Below the pieces are notes generated by a model. That model had not been told where the DNA came from and ran no database searches. It saw only the letters and a program-made list of their open reading frames with translations. From assembly GCA_963787645.1 (NCBI GenBank), contig CAWBDS010000009.1, forward strand, positions 62,001-126,000: DNA of 64,000 nt. The letters are read 5' to 3'. This stretch comes from Palsa-504 sp963787645 (GTDB lineage Bacteria > Actinomycetota > Actinomycetes > Streptosporangiales > Streptosporangiaceae). Below are positions 47,126 through 56,444 of the stretch, piece after piece. Position 1 is the first letter of the stretch. The number at the start of each line of letters is the position of its first letter. A program made the position numbers and the translations under genes.

Positions 47126-47328
47126 GGCGGCAGCAACTACGCCGCAGCTGTGCCCGGCGGACGGCGCCGAAGTCGGCCGCGGCCCAGCTGGGGAAACTGC
47201 GCGCCCGGCGCCGGCCCGGGCAGCGGCCAGTGCCTGCCGGGCCGCCGACCGGAGTGGTTCCTCCCAGGTCAGGCATGAGGCAAGGTCAAAGAACGGTGGC
47301 CGAGTTCCGGAACCCTGCAGGACGCCGT

Positions 47329-47752
47329 TCACGCCCGCGGATGGTCGTCGGGTAGCACGCCGAGCTGCCGGAGGCTGGTGACGTCGTCGCGTACGGCCAG
47401 GTGCCTGGTGATGAGGCCGTGATCGTTGAACGTCATACGTGGATATGGCGCGCGGCGGCGGGCCGGAATGTTGCGGGTATGTCGTGGAACGGTCCGTCGT
47501 GGGTACCGCGCATCATGCCGATGCAGACCACTGTGTCGCCTTCGGCCACGGTTGCCTCCAGGTCGAAATGCATGTCGGAGGATCCGGCCCATAGGCGGGT
47601 GAGCACCTGGCGGGCGCCTCGGGGCCGTCCGGGGTGCCGGGACGTGCGTTGTAGTTGATGAATCCTGGTGCGAAGAAGTCCCGGGCTTTCCGGAGGTCGT
47701 GCGTGTTGAACAGGTCGGTCCAAAATGCTTTCGTCCGGGCCTTGTCGGGCAT
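47329..47752 (-). pseudogene. SnoaL-like ester cyclase, frameshifted
   Basis: From ATG 47752: MPDKARTKAFWTDLFNTHDL and ARDFFAPGFINYNARPGTPD. A frame change near 47625 gives ARQVLTRLWAGSSDMHFDLE and TVVCIGMMRGTHDGPFHDIP. A further change near 47435 gives LTFNDHGLITRHLAVRDDVT and ends DDHPRA. These are NTF2-fold SnoaL-like/ester-cyclase motifs. It follows the PaaK-like gene by 16 bases on the same strand. Confidence 0.7.
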
Positions 47753-47768
47753 GGCGTCTGGGGTGCTC

Positions 47769-48640
47769 TCACAGTGCGACGAAGCGGCGGGTCTTGCCGG
47801 TCTGGGGGTGGCGGCCGATTTCTGCGACCTGGTGTACATGCGCGCGCGGGTCGGGAAGTCCCGCGGTGCGCAGGCTGTACTCGAGTGCGGACGCGAGTTC
47901 GGCATGGTCCAGTGTGCCGTCGGCGACGACCGCGACATCGATACCGGAGTTTGTCTGGCGACCTGGTACTCGGCGGCGTTCGGCGTCCTGACCATGACGG
48001 TACGGGTGACGAGCGGGTCGATCGTGACCGTCCCGTACCGGAACGCCTCGTCGGCACGGCCCTCGACGGCGGCACGCAGGTACGGGTCGCCGGCGGCGAG
48101 GTGGCGGATAAAGCGGTCGGTGAGCTCGTAGCGGATCAGGGGCTGGGTGTGGTTGTGCAGGTTGGTGAGGAGCACCTTGGCCGATGGCACGCCGTCCGCG
48201 ACGGGCCTGTTGCGCGCGTCGACGAGCTCGGCGATGCACATGTCGGTGGCGAAGCTGAGCACCGCGCCGCCCGGCTCGCTGTGACCGACTAGCCCCTCGG
48301 TCGAGACGAACTGGTCGATCGGCGGGACCCCGAACGCGTCCCGGACCGCGTTCCGGTCCTGGTCGGTCAGCAGCTGGCTCGTCGCCGTGATCGACTGCGG
48401 CGAGATCCGCAGCCGGCCGGCGCGCTGCTCGTCGGCCAGCAGCATCAGCGCGGAGGTGTGCGCGAGCAGCGCCGGAGGCTGCGTGTCATTCAGGCACCGC
48501 ACGATCTCCCCGGCGGGCAGCGTCGCCGGCACCGGGATCATCCGCACGGGGTAGCCGCGGGCGACGGCGGCGGCGAAGCCGCTGGAGTGGACGGGCGAGG
48601 CGGCGGCGACGATCGCGACCGGCAGGCCACCGCCAAGCCC
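47769..48640 (-). pseudogene. PaaK-like AMP-binding enzyme, truncated and frameshifted
   Basis: The preserved part begins near LPVAIVAAASPVHSSGFAAA and reads VPATLPAGEIVRCLNDTQPP, LRISPQSITATSQLLTDQDR, VSTEGLVGHSEPGGAVLSFA, TQPLIRYELTDRFIRHLAAG. A shift near 47957 leads to NSGIDVAVVADGTLDHAELA and GRHPQTGKTRRFVAL. The STEG and RYELTD motifs are those of phenylacetate-CoA-ligase-like AMP-forming enzymes. The first 120-150 residues and start codon are missing, so it is inactive. Confidence 0.7.
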
Positions 48641-49087
48641 GGCCAGACCGCAGCACGAGCACCGAACTGACAGATCAGCCGTTCCGGTACGGCGCCGACG
48701 CCATTCCTGCGAGATGCTGCGCAGAACCGGTGAGCGTCGTGCTCACGGGTGTTCCCCAGGGCTCCGGCGTGTTCCGGGATTACCCCGGTTTGTCGGGCAT
48801 GTGAGTAATGGGACGAAATCGCACTGTTGATGAATGCGGGCGTGCCCGTGGCGAGCCCGATCGGATGGTTATCAGCGGTGAATCACGGTCACTCAGGGAC
48901 ACACCACATCGGCGCTCAACTGTGACGATCCTGGTCAGACGCCCGTGTCTGTGATCTTTGCGAGCAGCCGGCCAGAGGTTCGCGCATTCAGGCAGATAAC
49001 GAATTTCGGCGAGCCCAGGTAGGGTCGCCACACACGAGAGCGCCGTCGTCATCACGGTACGGCCTCCGCGCCCGCCAGCTGTACTGG
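48641..49087. other. 447 bases without a supported gene
   Basis: No frame resembles a protein. There may be residual sequence of the truncated PaaK-like gene at the left edge. Confidence 0.4.
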
Positions 49088-49486
49088 TCAGCGCGCTTCA
49101 AGCACCTGCCTGAGCCTGCTGAGATCGGCCTCCATCGCATCGGCGTCAGCTTTGAAGTCCTGGTCGCTCATGCCCGGGCGCCGACGCAACGTGAACACCA
49201 CTTCAGCGCCACTTCCGTCCGCGATCACCCTCAGCGGGATGTAAACGACTTCACCCGACGGCAACGTGACGTAGTGATCGAGGACGCCGTACTTGTTCCG
49301 CTGAACAAAGGCGAAGCCGACGCGGCCCTGCGGGGTCTCTACGAACCATTGTCCGTCTGTCTTCTCAACGGAGCTTCCAAGCCCCGGTGCCCATTGCGGC
49401 AGGTTGGCCGGGTCCGCGGCGTAGTCGTAGACCTCGTCCGCAGGGCGAGCAATCCGCTCGCTGATATGCCTGGATCCTGAAGTCAT
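49088..49486 (-). CDS. SRPBCC family protein
   Basis: The protein has 132 residues: MTSGSRHISERIARPADEVY, then YAADPANLPQWAPGLGSSVE, LDHYVTLPSGEVVYIPLRVI, GSGAEVVFTLRRRPGMSDQD and a long C-terminal helix. This is the START/polyketide-cyclase-like SRPBCC fold with a hydrophobic ligand cavity. It is intact and soluble. Its ligand is unknown. Confidence 0.88.
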   Translation of the reverse strand: MTSGSRHISERIARPADEVYDYAADPANLPQWAPGLGSSVEKTDGQWFVETPQGRVGFAFVQRNKYGVLDHYVTLPSGEVVYIPLRVIADGSGAEVVFTLRRRPGMSDQDFKADADAMEADLSRLRQVLEAR

Positions 49487-49656
49487 GCGGTCAGCATTTC
49501 AGATGCCGCGGGCACCGGGATTGAACGAAACGGACATGACAGGACCGGCCCCGGCCCCCGCCGCGCCACTCCCGGCAGCCGGACGCCGGGCATTGGCCCG
49601 CTCCGCCGAACAGGAATCCAGGGCTCCGGTGTGTTCGGTGAGTGTCCCTTTCGGGC

Positions 49657-50147
49657 CTAATCGAGGCCGTGGAGGCGGAGGGTCTCGGCGGGGGCGGTAT
49701 GGTCGCGGCGACCTTCGGGATGTGCAGGTAGCCGGCTTCCTTGATGGCCGCGATGATGGCGGCGCGGATGGTGGCCAGGTTGACAGGCCCGCTGCCGGTC
49801 CGGCTGGCGGCGGTATCTTCGCTGAAGGTCACGTCGCGGACGTGATGGTGCGTCTCGATGGACCAGTGCTCGCGGACCAGGCGGGCCAGGTCGGCCGCGG
49901 TGGCGTCGGCGCTGGTGAGGCTGGTGACGGCGGAGACGGCCTGGCGGATGGTCTTGCCGGTGGCGGTGTCGCGCCGCCAGCGGGTGATCTTGATGGCCTG
50001 GCGGGCGCGGGGGAACTCCAGGTGGCTGACGTGGGCGCTCTTCAGCGTGCGGGTCTCGGCGCGGCCGCGCCCGGTCTCGCGGCCGGAAATGCGGCCGGTA
50101 CTTGCCGCCAGGGCAGGGCCTTGATCCGGGCGTGCAGCACGTTGCTC
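49657..50147 (-). pseudogene. ISAs1-type transposase, C-terminal fragment
   Basis: The fragment reads from about LHARIKALPWRQVPA, then ETRTLKSAHVSHLEFPRARQ, AIKITRWRRDTATGKTIRQA, VYAVTSLTSADAT-like AVSAVTSLTSADATAADLAR, REHWSIETHHHVRDVTFSED, NLATIRAAIIAAIKEAGYLH. The final residues need a frame change to reach ETLRLHGLD. The N-terminal half is absent. It is joined to a truncated MFS gene at about 50148, so an insertion and deletion probably occurred there. Confidence 0.75.
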
Positions 50148-50554
50148 TGGCGTTACCAGGGTGATGAGCAGCGTCTGGTTCGCGATGCGGGCCGCGCCGA
50201 CCCCGGCACCGCCGACGACCGCGCAAGCGAACGCCTGCCCGGCCGGTCGACGAACGCAAAGCCGGCATAGCCGAGCGCGCTCATAAGATTGCCGGCGATC
50301 AGGATCGGCTTGGGGCGAAAGTGATCGAGCAGGGCTCCCATGGGAGGCGTCACGAGGGTGGCGGTGCCCAAGATCGCGGCAAGCACCAAACCGGCGGCGG
50401 CCGTCGCGAAGCCGCGGATCTGGTGAAGGTAGATGATCTCGAACGGGAGGATCAACCCATAGCCGAAGAAGTTGACCGCATTCCCTGCCTGCCAGAGCAG
50501 GACCAGTCGGGGCAGGTCCGTCCGCCAACCTCTCGCTAGATATAGCCGAATCAC
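50148..50554 (-). pseudogene. MFS transporter, N-terminal fragment
   Basis: The fragment reads MIRLYLARGWRTDLPRLVLL and WQAGNAVNFFGYGLILPFEI, AAGLVLAAILGTATLVTPPM, GALLDHFRPKPILIAGNLMS (motif A-like). A frame change near 50245 gives FVDRPGQAFACAVVGGAGVG and ANQTLLITLVTPEQ, where the ISAs1 remnant begins. Only about four of twelve helices remain. The start lies five bases after the sigma-factor gene. Confidence 0.75.
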
Positions 50555-50559
50555 AATAG

Positions 50560-51402
50560 CTACCGGCTCGGGAGTGAGCGCGGCAGCCCGAACCAGGGCA
50601 GCACGCTGGCCTCGAAGCGGGTGATGGCGCAGATCTGGCCGCCGGCCAGGGTGAGCACGTAGAAGGCGGTCGCATGACGGCTGCCGGCCGGGCCGCGCAG
50701 GTAGGTTCCGAACGCCGGCTGGCCGTTGGCTCGCACCGGGACGAGGTCGGACCTGCGGCCCGCGGCGAACACGCTGGCGCAGTAGCGGGTCACGGCGTCT
50801 CGGCCCTCGTATCCGAGGGGTACCGGCGGCATCGCGATGAAGACGTCGTCGGTCAGCAGGGCCACCAGCGCGTCGAGGTCGGCCGACTCCCCCGCGCGGG
50901 TGAACCTGGCCACGATCGTGTCCTCGGCGGGTGAGCCCGGCCGCCGGGGGCGGCTGGCGGCCGGCGGCTGCCGGCGCTGGAGGCTGGCACGGGCTCGTTT
51001 GAGGGTACTGTTGGCCGATTCGAGGGTCACTTCCAGCATGCCCGCCACCTCGCTGGCGTGGAATCCCAGGACGTCGCGCAAGATGAGGACGGCGACCTGG
51101 CGTGGCGGCAGCAGCTGCAGGGCGGTCACGAAGGTCAGCGAGATGGCTTCGGTCTGCTCGTAGCGGGCCTCCGGCCCGGACGGCACGTCGGCGGCGCCCT
51201 CGAGGAGGGCGTCAGGAAACGGAACCCGCCGATGCCTTGCCAAGCGGCCAGCATCGTCTCCTGGACGGTGTCCTCGGCGTCGGAAGGATCCGAGCATCCG
51301 GTAGCAGTGCACCTGCAGCTCCCGCCGGTGCGGCCCGGTCAGCTCCCGGAACGCCTCGCCATCTCCGGCCCGTGCGCGTGAGAGCAGATCGGCTGTCACC
51401 AT
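50560..51402 (-). pseudogene. ECF sigma factor with SnoaL-like C-terminus, damaged region 2
   Basis: The start MVTADLLSRARAGDGEAFRE and HCYRMLGSF match sigma region 2.1. Then a shifted segment (in another frame SDAEDTVQETMLAAWQGIGG) jumps directly to FPDALLEGAADVPSGPEARY. Roughly 50-60 residues (regions 2.2-2.4, the -10 recognition helix) are missing. Region 4 is normal (LPPRQVAVLILRDVLGFHAS, EVAGMLEVTLESANSTLKRA). A SnoaL-like domain follows (RFTRAGESADLDALVALLTD, to the end). The ORF is open because the two shifts cancel, but promoter recognition should be lost. Confidence 0.75.
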
Positions 51403-51896
51403 CCTGCGCGCCTTCCTTCCGGATCACGTGGCATTTTCCACCCGGTATATACACCGCCTGGGGGCCGAACTGGGCGGCTCGCGGGCGCCTGGTTTCCCGG
51501 CGCCGCGGTGTATGCATCACCGACCGCCGAACGATCCGAGCGCCGGATCGTGCCGCGGCAGCCGGGAACGACCCTGGAGGCTAACGATGGAATCGTCCGC
51601 ATCGGCCGGGCGCGTGGCGTCCGCCGTTCTGGATCCGCCGCTGGTGGGCGCTTGCGCTGCTATGCGGCGCGTTTTTTCATGGTGCTCAAGGCCGAGCACG
51701 AGGCCGGGGGCTCGTCTCGGGTCTGCGCAACACCACCTCGCAGACCGGCACAGCGCTCGACCTCGCCATCATCACGACCGCTGCCGTCTCCCACGCCCAG
51801 CACTACCTGGCAGCACACAAAGGCGTGAATCCGCTCTTACCACCCACGCCGCCTGCGGCGGCGATAGCTGACAACACCGATCAGGAGGAGCAGATC
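51403..51896. other. 494 bases, gene remnants only
   Basis: Short matches in alternating frames (FMVLKAEHEAGG, then ALDLAIITTAAVSHAQHYLA, AHKGVNPLLPPTPPAAAIAD) suggest an eroded small gene just upstream of 51897, but I cannot define its ends. Confidence 0.35.
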
Positions 51897-52235
51897 ATGA
51901 CCATGTACGAATACCCCATGAAAGCCGTCCAGGATGACGCCCGGCGGACCGGCGAACGAGACCGGCTGCTCCGCGAGGCACGGCGGGCTCGCAAGGCGCG
52001 CCGCCAGCGTCTGGTTCCCGCCGCTCCAGCGAGGCGCCGAACCGACATGGGAAAGATCGTCGTGAGCGAGAACGTCACGCTCGACGGAGCCATCAAAGAC
52101 CGGCCGGTGACGAAGGCTTCAGAGCCGGCGGCTGGGTCGGCCTGACCGGAAATAGTCCGCAGCTTGCCAAGCTCGCGCGCGGCGAGGCGCTGGCCGCGAG
52201 CCGTTCGGCGTCGGAAGGCGGGCTGGATCGAGACG
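51897..52235 (+). pseudogene. small ORF fused to DHFR-family remnant
   Basis: A GGAGGAG site precedes MTMYEYPMKAVQDDARRTGE, a short Arg-rich ORF. At residue 51 the same frame reads MGKIVVSENVTLDGAIKD, the start of a dihydrofolate-reductase-like protein. One missing base near 52105 shifts it; the other frame continues AGDEGFRAGGWVGLTGNSPQ and LAKLARGEALAAS before homology fades. Only about 60 of the usual 190 residues remain. Confidence 0.65.
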
Positions 52236-52533
52236 AGCCTCATGGAATGAAGGGCAACCCGCGAAATGCACCCAGACCTCCGACTCTGTCCTTGGTTGTA
52301 GCCAGGAGGGTGTGCTGTGCTCTGTGCACAGATCATTTGTTATGCACGCCGTAGACGACTGCACGGCCGATCGCTGGCCCGTCCATATTTTGCGATGGCG
52401 GCCAGAGGTCGTCGCTTCCGGTTTTGGCGATCCGGCCATACTGGCGTGCGCGGAAAAGTCCAGGATGCCCTGTCGGCAGCGGATAAGCGCCTCACCGATG
52501 CCGCTCGCCTTTGGGGTCCCCAGCATCCGTGGG
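52236..52533. other. 298 bases without a supported gene
   Basis: No protein-like frame or repeat was seen between the DHFR remnant and the GntR gene. Confidence 0.35.
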
Positions 52534-52902
52534 TTAAGTCGCGACGAGCTGCCGCAAGATGCGGACCGTCTCCTCGGGTCCGGCGCCGAGCTGGCTGGCT
52601 AGCTGTGCGTAGCTGGCCGCGGCCTGGTGCAGCTGGTCGGCCCGCTGGTGCGGGGTGAGCGCAGGCGGGGTGGCGATGTGGGTTCCGTGCCGGCCGCGGG
52701 TGACCAGGATGCCGGCTGCTTCGAGTTCCCGGTAGGCCCGGGCGACGGTGCCAGCTGCGAGGCCGAGGTCGGCGGCGAGCTGCCGGATGGCCGGCAGCCG
52801 GGTTCCCGGTGGCAGCACGCCGCTGGCGGCCATGGTCGTGATCTGCGCCCGGATCTGCTCATAGGGCGGGACCGGGGAGTCGAGGTCCACCGAGACGATC
52901 AT
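52534..52902 (-). CDS. GntR family regulator, YtrA-type
   Basis: The start at 52902 (MIVSVDLDSPVPPYEQIRAQ) gives 122 residues. The winged HTH contains LPAIRQLAADLGLAAGTVAR and YRELEAAGILVTRGRHGTHI, followed by a short helical tail. Its ATG overlaps the stop of the upstream membrane-protein gene, so both are one operon. The palindrome at 53784 upstream of that operon is the probable operator. Regulators of this type usually repress their own membrane-protein operon. Confidence 0.88.
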   Translation of the reverse strand: MIVSVDLDSPVPPYEQIRAQITTMAASGVLPPGTRLPAIRQLAADLGLAAGTVARAYRELEAAGILVTRGRHGTHIATPPALTPHQRADQLHQAAASYAQLASQLGAGPEETVRILRQLVAT

Positions 52903-53759
52903 CGCGCTGCTCCGGGGACGGCCCTGCGGCGCGGTCTCTGGGGGCGCCGGCATACCGCCAGGACCAGGAACGCAGCGGCCAGGAGCACCACCGGGGCCTG
53001 CGGCAGCCACGGCGTCAGCGTCGCGGCCCAGGGATAGGCCGGGACAGGCATACCTGGCTGCGCCGGGCACAGCAGGACGTGTGCGCCGGCATTCACCGCC
53101 TGGCTGATCGCGGCGGCCAGGGCCAGCGCCAGTGCCACCGCACCGCCCGCCACGGCGCGTGCTGACATTCCCCGCAGGACATCATCGAGGTGTGCGCGCT
53201 CCAGGTCATCGGCGGGACGCGGCCGCCGCGCCAGCTGGCCCAGCGTCAGCTGAGCGATCAGCAGGCCAGCCGCACCGATGGCCGCCGACGCAGTGAGCAC
53301 CGCCAGCCCGGGCCACGGCGGGCTGCCGGAAGCGCAGTAATATCCGTACCTGCTGACATGGGTGAGGCCGCGGGCCGGATGCACCAGGCTCAGCAGCGGG
53401 CAGGCCAGCGCGGGCACGAATACGGCCCAGACCGTGGCCTGCGCCCAGCGGGGAAGCATGCCCGTGACCCGGCGGACCCGCAGGTCGGCGGCGCGCCGCG
53501 CCGGACGTTCGCGGCGCGGCGCCAGCAATTCACTGACCAGCAACCCCGCCACGTACCCAGCGAACATCCGGGGCAGCACCAGGCTGAGGTGGCTGTCTGC
53601 GGCCAGCGGCCCGAACCCCAGCACCAGTCCGCCGATCAGCCCGCAGCGCCGGCCAAGCCGCGTCCGGTGCACGTACTCAGCGGCATCGCCGATCAGCGAG
53701 CTGCGATCAGCCAGGGCGGCCTCGCCGAGAATCTGCCTGGCCTCGGCATCGACGTCCAT
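52899..53759 (-). CDS. polytopic membrane protein of the GntR operon
   Basis: The protein has 286 residues. A soluble N-terminus (LGEAALADRSSLIGDAAEYV, HRTRLGRR) is followed by about five or six hydrophobic segments, e.g. GLIGGLVLGFGPLAADSHLS, ATVWAVFVPALACPLLSLVH, LAVLTASAAIGAAGLLIAQL, GAVALALALAAAISQAV and VVLLAAAFLVLAVCRR. No transporter motif is visible. It is co-translated with the downstream GntR. It may be a sensor or a membrane-stress protein. Confidence 0.75.
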   Translation of the reverse strand: MDVDAEARQILGEAALADRSSLIGDAAEYVHRTRLGRRCGLIGGLVLGFGPLAADSHLSLVLPRMFAGYVAGLLVSELLAPRRERPARRAADLRVRRVTGMLPRWAQATVWAVFVPALACPLLSLVHPARGLTHVSRYGYYCASGSPPWPGLAVLTASAAIGAAGLLIAQLTLGQLARRPRPADDLERAHLDDVLRGMSARAVAGGAVALALALAAAISQAVNAGAHVLLCPAQPGMPVPAYPWAATLTPWLPQAPVVLLAAAFLVLAVCRRPQRPRRRAVPGAAR

Positions 53760-53783
53760 GACTGCGCGCCCTTCTGTCCCAAC

Positions 53784-53801
53784 GTATCAACACGATGATA
53801 C
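53784..53801 (-). promoter_or_regulatory. probable GntR operator
   Basis: GTATCA-N6-TGATAC is a perfect inverted repeat 24 bases upstream of the membrane-protein start at 53759. Size and place suit a YtrA-type repressor. Binding is inferred. Confidence 0.6.
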
Positions 53802-53934
53802 AAAACTCGCAGGCTCCCGTCACCTACCCCTCATGAGCAAGAGCGGCCGGACGGGTTCCCACCACGCCGCTGAAGCCGCTCAGTAAGGCGGGATCTAGTG
53901 TCGTGTCCGGCAGGGTGCTTGCTCGCTGGCCGGT

Positions 53935-55041
53935 TCAGAGTTCTATCTGGTGGCGGGCGACGGCGTTGTTGTCCCATTCCAGGCCGTTGCCGGGGACGTC
54001 TGGCAGGTGCAGCAGGCCGGAGCGGACTTCGAACGGGCGGGCGAGCACCGGGTGGGCCCAGTCCTGCCATTCCAGCCAGTGCCGGGTCGGCGTGACGCGC
54101 AGCAGATGCCCGGAGATCTCCGGGTACAGATGCGATGACATCGGGATGCCGGCGACATCGGCGATCGCGGCTGCCTGCAGGAAGCCGGTCACGCCGCCGA
54201 TCCGCATCAGGTCGGGCATCACCAGGTCGCAGGCGTGCGCCTGGATCGCTTGATGCATGGCGCGCGGGCCGTAGAAATTCTCCCCGAGCATGACCGGCGT
54301 GCGGATGTCACGGGCGAGCCGGGCGTGGCCGTCCAGGTCGTCGTATCGCAGTGGTTCTTCGATCCAGGCTAGTCCCTCGGTGTCCAGCGCCCGGCAGCGC
54401 TGCAGTGCCTCACCCAGGTCCAGCCCCTGGTTGAAGTCGGCGACCAGCACGACGTCATCGCCGACCGCCTCCCTGACTCGCCGGACCGCGGCGACATCGT
54501 CCGCCGCGGCGGCGCGCCCGACACGTACCTTCAACGCGGTGAACCCGCCTTCAGCAAGCAGTTCCAGCGCTTCATCGCCGGCCGCGGCGGGCGGGATGAG
54601 CCCCAGGCCGTTGCTGTTGTAGGCCGCCACCGGATCGGTGGTCCCGCCGAGCAGCCGCGCCAGCGGCATCCCGGCCGCCTTGGCCAGCGCATCCCATAGC
54701 GCCATGTCAAGCCCGGCGACCGCGGCCACGGACAGGCCCTGATACCCGGCCAGGCCGAACCACCTGCGTGCCTCTTCGTCCGCCGTCACCGGGGTGACCG
54801 GCCGGCCGCGCAGCCCGGCACCAAGATCACGGATGGCTGGCAGCAGCGCGGCGGCTGCCCGGTTCAGGTAGGGAGCCAGATAGCCGCGCCCGACGATGCC
54901 CTGCTCCGTGCTCACATCGATCAGCAGCAACGGCCAGCGCGGGAAATCTCCCACCTTGGTCGCCAGCGGACGCCGCAGCGGGACCACCACGGCCCGGACC
55001 ATCACATCGCGCACCACAAGCTCGGCGTCCCGGCCGATCAC
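53935..55041 (-). CDS. mandelate racemase/muconate lactonizing enzyme family
   Basis: The protein has 368 residues in the enolase superfamily. The capping domain (MVRAVVVPLRRPLATKVGDF) precedes the barrel. Catalytic positions are visible: Lys in GGFTALKVRVG, metal ligands Asp in VVLVADFNQGLDLGEALQRC, Glu in LAWIEEPLRYDDLDGH and Glu in PVMLGENFYGP, and a His in IPMSSHLYPEISGH. The KxR...D-E-E...H pattern is that of the mandelate racemase subgroup, which abstracts a proton alpha to a carboxylate. It is intact. Substrate unknown. Confidence 0.9.
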   Translation of the reverse strand: MIGRDAELVVRDVMVRAVVVPLRRPLATKVGDFPRWPLLLIDVSTEQGIVGRGYLAPYLNRAAAALLPAIRDLGAGLRGRPVTPVTADEEARRWFGLAGYQGLSVAAVAGLDMALWDALAKAAGMPLARLLGGTTDPVAAYNSNGLGLIPPAAAGDEALELLAEGGFTALKVRVGRAAAADDVAAVRRVREAVGDDVVLVADFNQGLDLGEALQRCRALDTEGLAWIEEPLRYDDLDGHARLARDIRTPVMLGENFYGPRAMHQAIQAHACDLVMPDLMRIGGVTGFLQAAAIADVAGIPMSSHLYPEISGHLLRVTPTRHWLEWQDWAHPVLARPFEVRSGLLHLPDVPGNGLEWDNNAVARHQIEL

Positions 55042-55148
55042 GCTGCCTCCTGACCTGCCACCGGCACGACGCCGGCTTCGTCAAGCCTCCGCCTCCATGA
55101 TGATGCCGATCTGCATGCCGCGCGAATGAGGTTAGGCCGGGGCCCGGC

Positions 55149-55904
55149 TCACAGCCGGTGGTGCACCCACACGGCCGGCTCGACGTAGACCGCGTAGTCA
55201 TGCTCGACGCTGCACTGGACCGGCACGAGGGCGCCGGGCACCACGACCGGCCCCGACTCGTTGAAGGGCAGGCCGGTCCAGGAACGCCATTGGTCCAGAG
55301 TGCCGGGGATGACCATCGCGCGCTTGCAGGTGGCAACGATCCGGCCGCCGGCCCGGACATGAACACGCAGCCAAGGATCCTGAGGCATGCCGTCCTCGCG
55401 GACCAGCGCCGCGTACGCCTCGATGGGCATGTCCGGGACCAGGTGCTTGCGGTTCGGCCGCACCGGGGCGACCAGGTCCGTGAACCCCAGGCGTGCCATG
55501 TTGTCCCGCATCGCGGCCAGCATTTTCCCGGACAGGCCGGTGCCCTGCAGATCTGTGGGGACGGTGATCTCCAGCGCCGAGACCAGGTTCGGCTTGTGCC
55601 CGAGTTGGCGATCGCGCGCTGAGCGCCAGATCACGCCATCCCAGCCGTCGACCGGCAGCTCGCCCAGAGCCGGGTCGCCGTCCCAGGCGAAAGGCACGCA
55701 GTACGCCCGGGCGACCGTTTGGTCCGGGGTGCCGGCGTCATAGGCGATCAGCCCGTATTCAGGGTGCGCGATCCGGACGTCGCTGAAGTAGAGCAAGGCG
55801 ATGGGGTCTTCATTCATGAACGCGGGCCATGGCTCGGTCTCTTCGTTGACGAACTGGGACTTCAGTGCGGCCCGCTCGGCGATGGTCGCGATACGCAGAT
55901 CCAT
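55149..55904 (-). CDS. GNAT-like acetyltransferase, 251 residues
   Basis: The start at 55904 is MDLRIATIAERAALKSQFVN. The fold is GNAT-like: ALLYFSDVRIAHPEYGLIAY, then VSALEITVPTDLQGTGLSGK with the acetyl-CoA loop Q-G-T-G-L-S-G, then MLAAMRDNMARLGFTDLVAP. The C-terminal extension (WLRVHVRAGGRIVATCKRAM, GALVPVQCSVEHDYAVYVEP) ends with a barrel-like part. The upstream frame belongs to a separate broken gene. Substrate unknown. Confidence 0.8.
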   Translation of the reverse strand: MDLRIATIAERAALKSQFVNEETEPWPAFMNEDPIALLYFSDVRIAHPEYGLIAYDAGTPDQTVARAYCVPFAWDGDPALGELPVDGWDGVIWRSARDRQLGHKPNLVSALEITVPTDLQGTGLSGKMLAAMRDNMARLGFTDLVAPVRPNRKHLVPDMPIEAYAALVREDGMPQDPWLRVHVRAGGRIVATCKRAMVIPGTLDQWRSWTGLPFNESGPVVVPGALVPVQCSVEHDYAVYVEPAVWVHHRL

Positions 55905-55989
55905 GCCCGGATCATAGGGAGGCCAGCGCGCCGGAAGCACCCGGGTTTTCTCGCCCGCAGCTACGGCACTGGGACCTGTGGACGGCCGT

Positions 55990-56380
55990 CGATGAGCGGA
56001 GGACGCCGTATCCGGCCGGGCGGAAGCCGGCGTGCAGCCAGATGTGCCGGGCCGCGGCGCGGCCGGCTGGATGCCGTAGGCGCCGCGGCGTCCGAACCCG
56101 AGGTCCGACAGCGCCTCGGACAGGCGGGGCAGTGCGGTGTGCAGCAGGTAGTAGCGCCGCACGCCGCCGGCGATCAGCGGCGTCGCGAGATCGGCGAATG
56201 CAGCGCCCAGGGCCCTGGTCGGATCGGCCAGGGCCGGGCCGCGGCGCGGCCGGCCCGCAGGAGAGCAGACCGGCCCACCGCGGGGTTCTCCCGCGCTGCC
56301 GCGACCATGACCGCGGCAGCGCGCCCGTCGCCCATCACGACATGGTGGCCCCCGTCCAGGGCCTCGATAACCAGCATCAC
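55990..56380 (-). pseudogene. second GNAT-like gene, degraded
   Basis: The start MMLVIEALDGGHHVVMGDGR and AAAVMVAAARENPAVGRSAL changes frame near 56250 to ADPTRALGAAFADLATPLIA and GGVRRYYLLHTALPRLSEAL, SDLGFGRRGAYGIQPAA. It looks like a GNAT N-acetyltransferase of about 130 residues. The lesion is one or two small indels. It lies directly upstream of the intact acetyltransferase gene. Confidence 0.5.
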
Positions 56381-56444
56381 TACGCCTCCGTGGACGCGCC
56401 GGTAATCGTCTCACCTCGGCACCCTTACCGCACACCCCAGCTGA

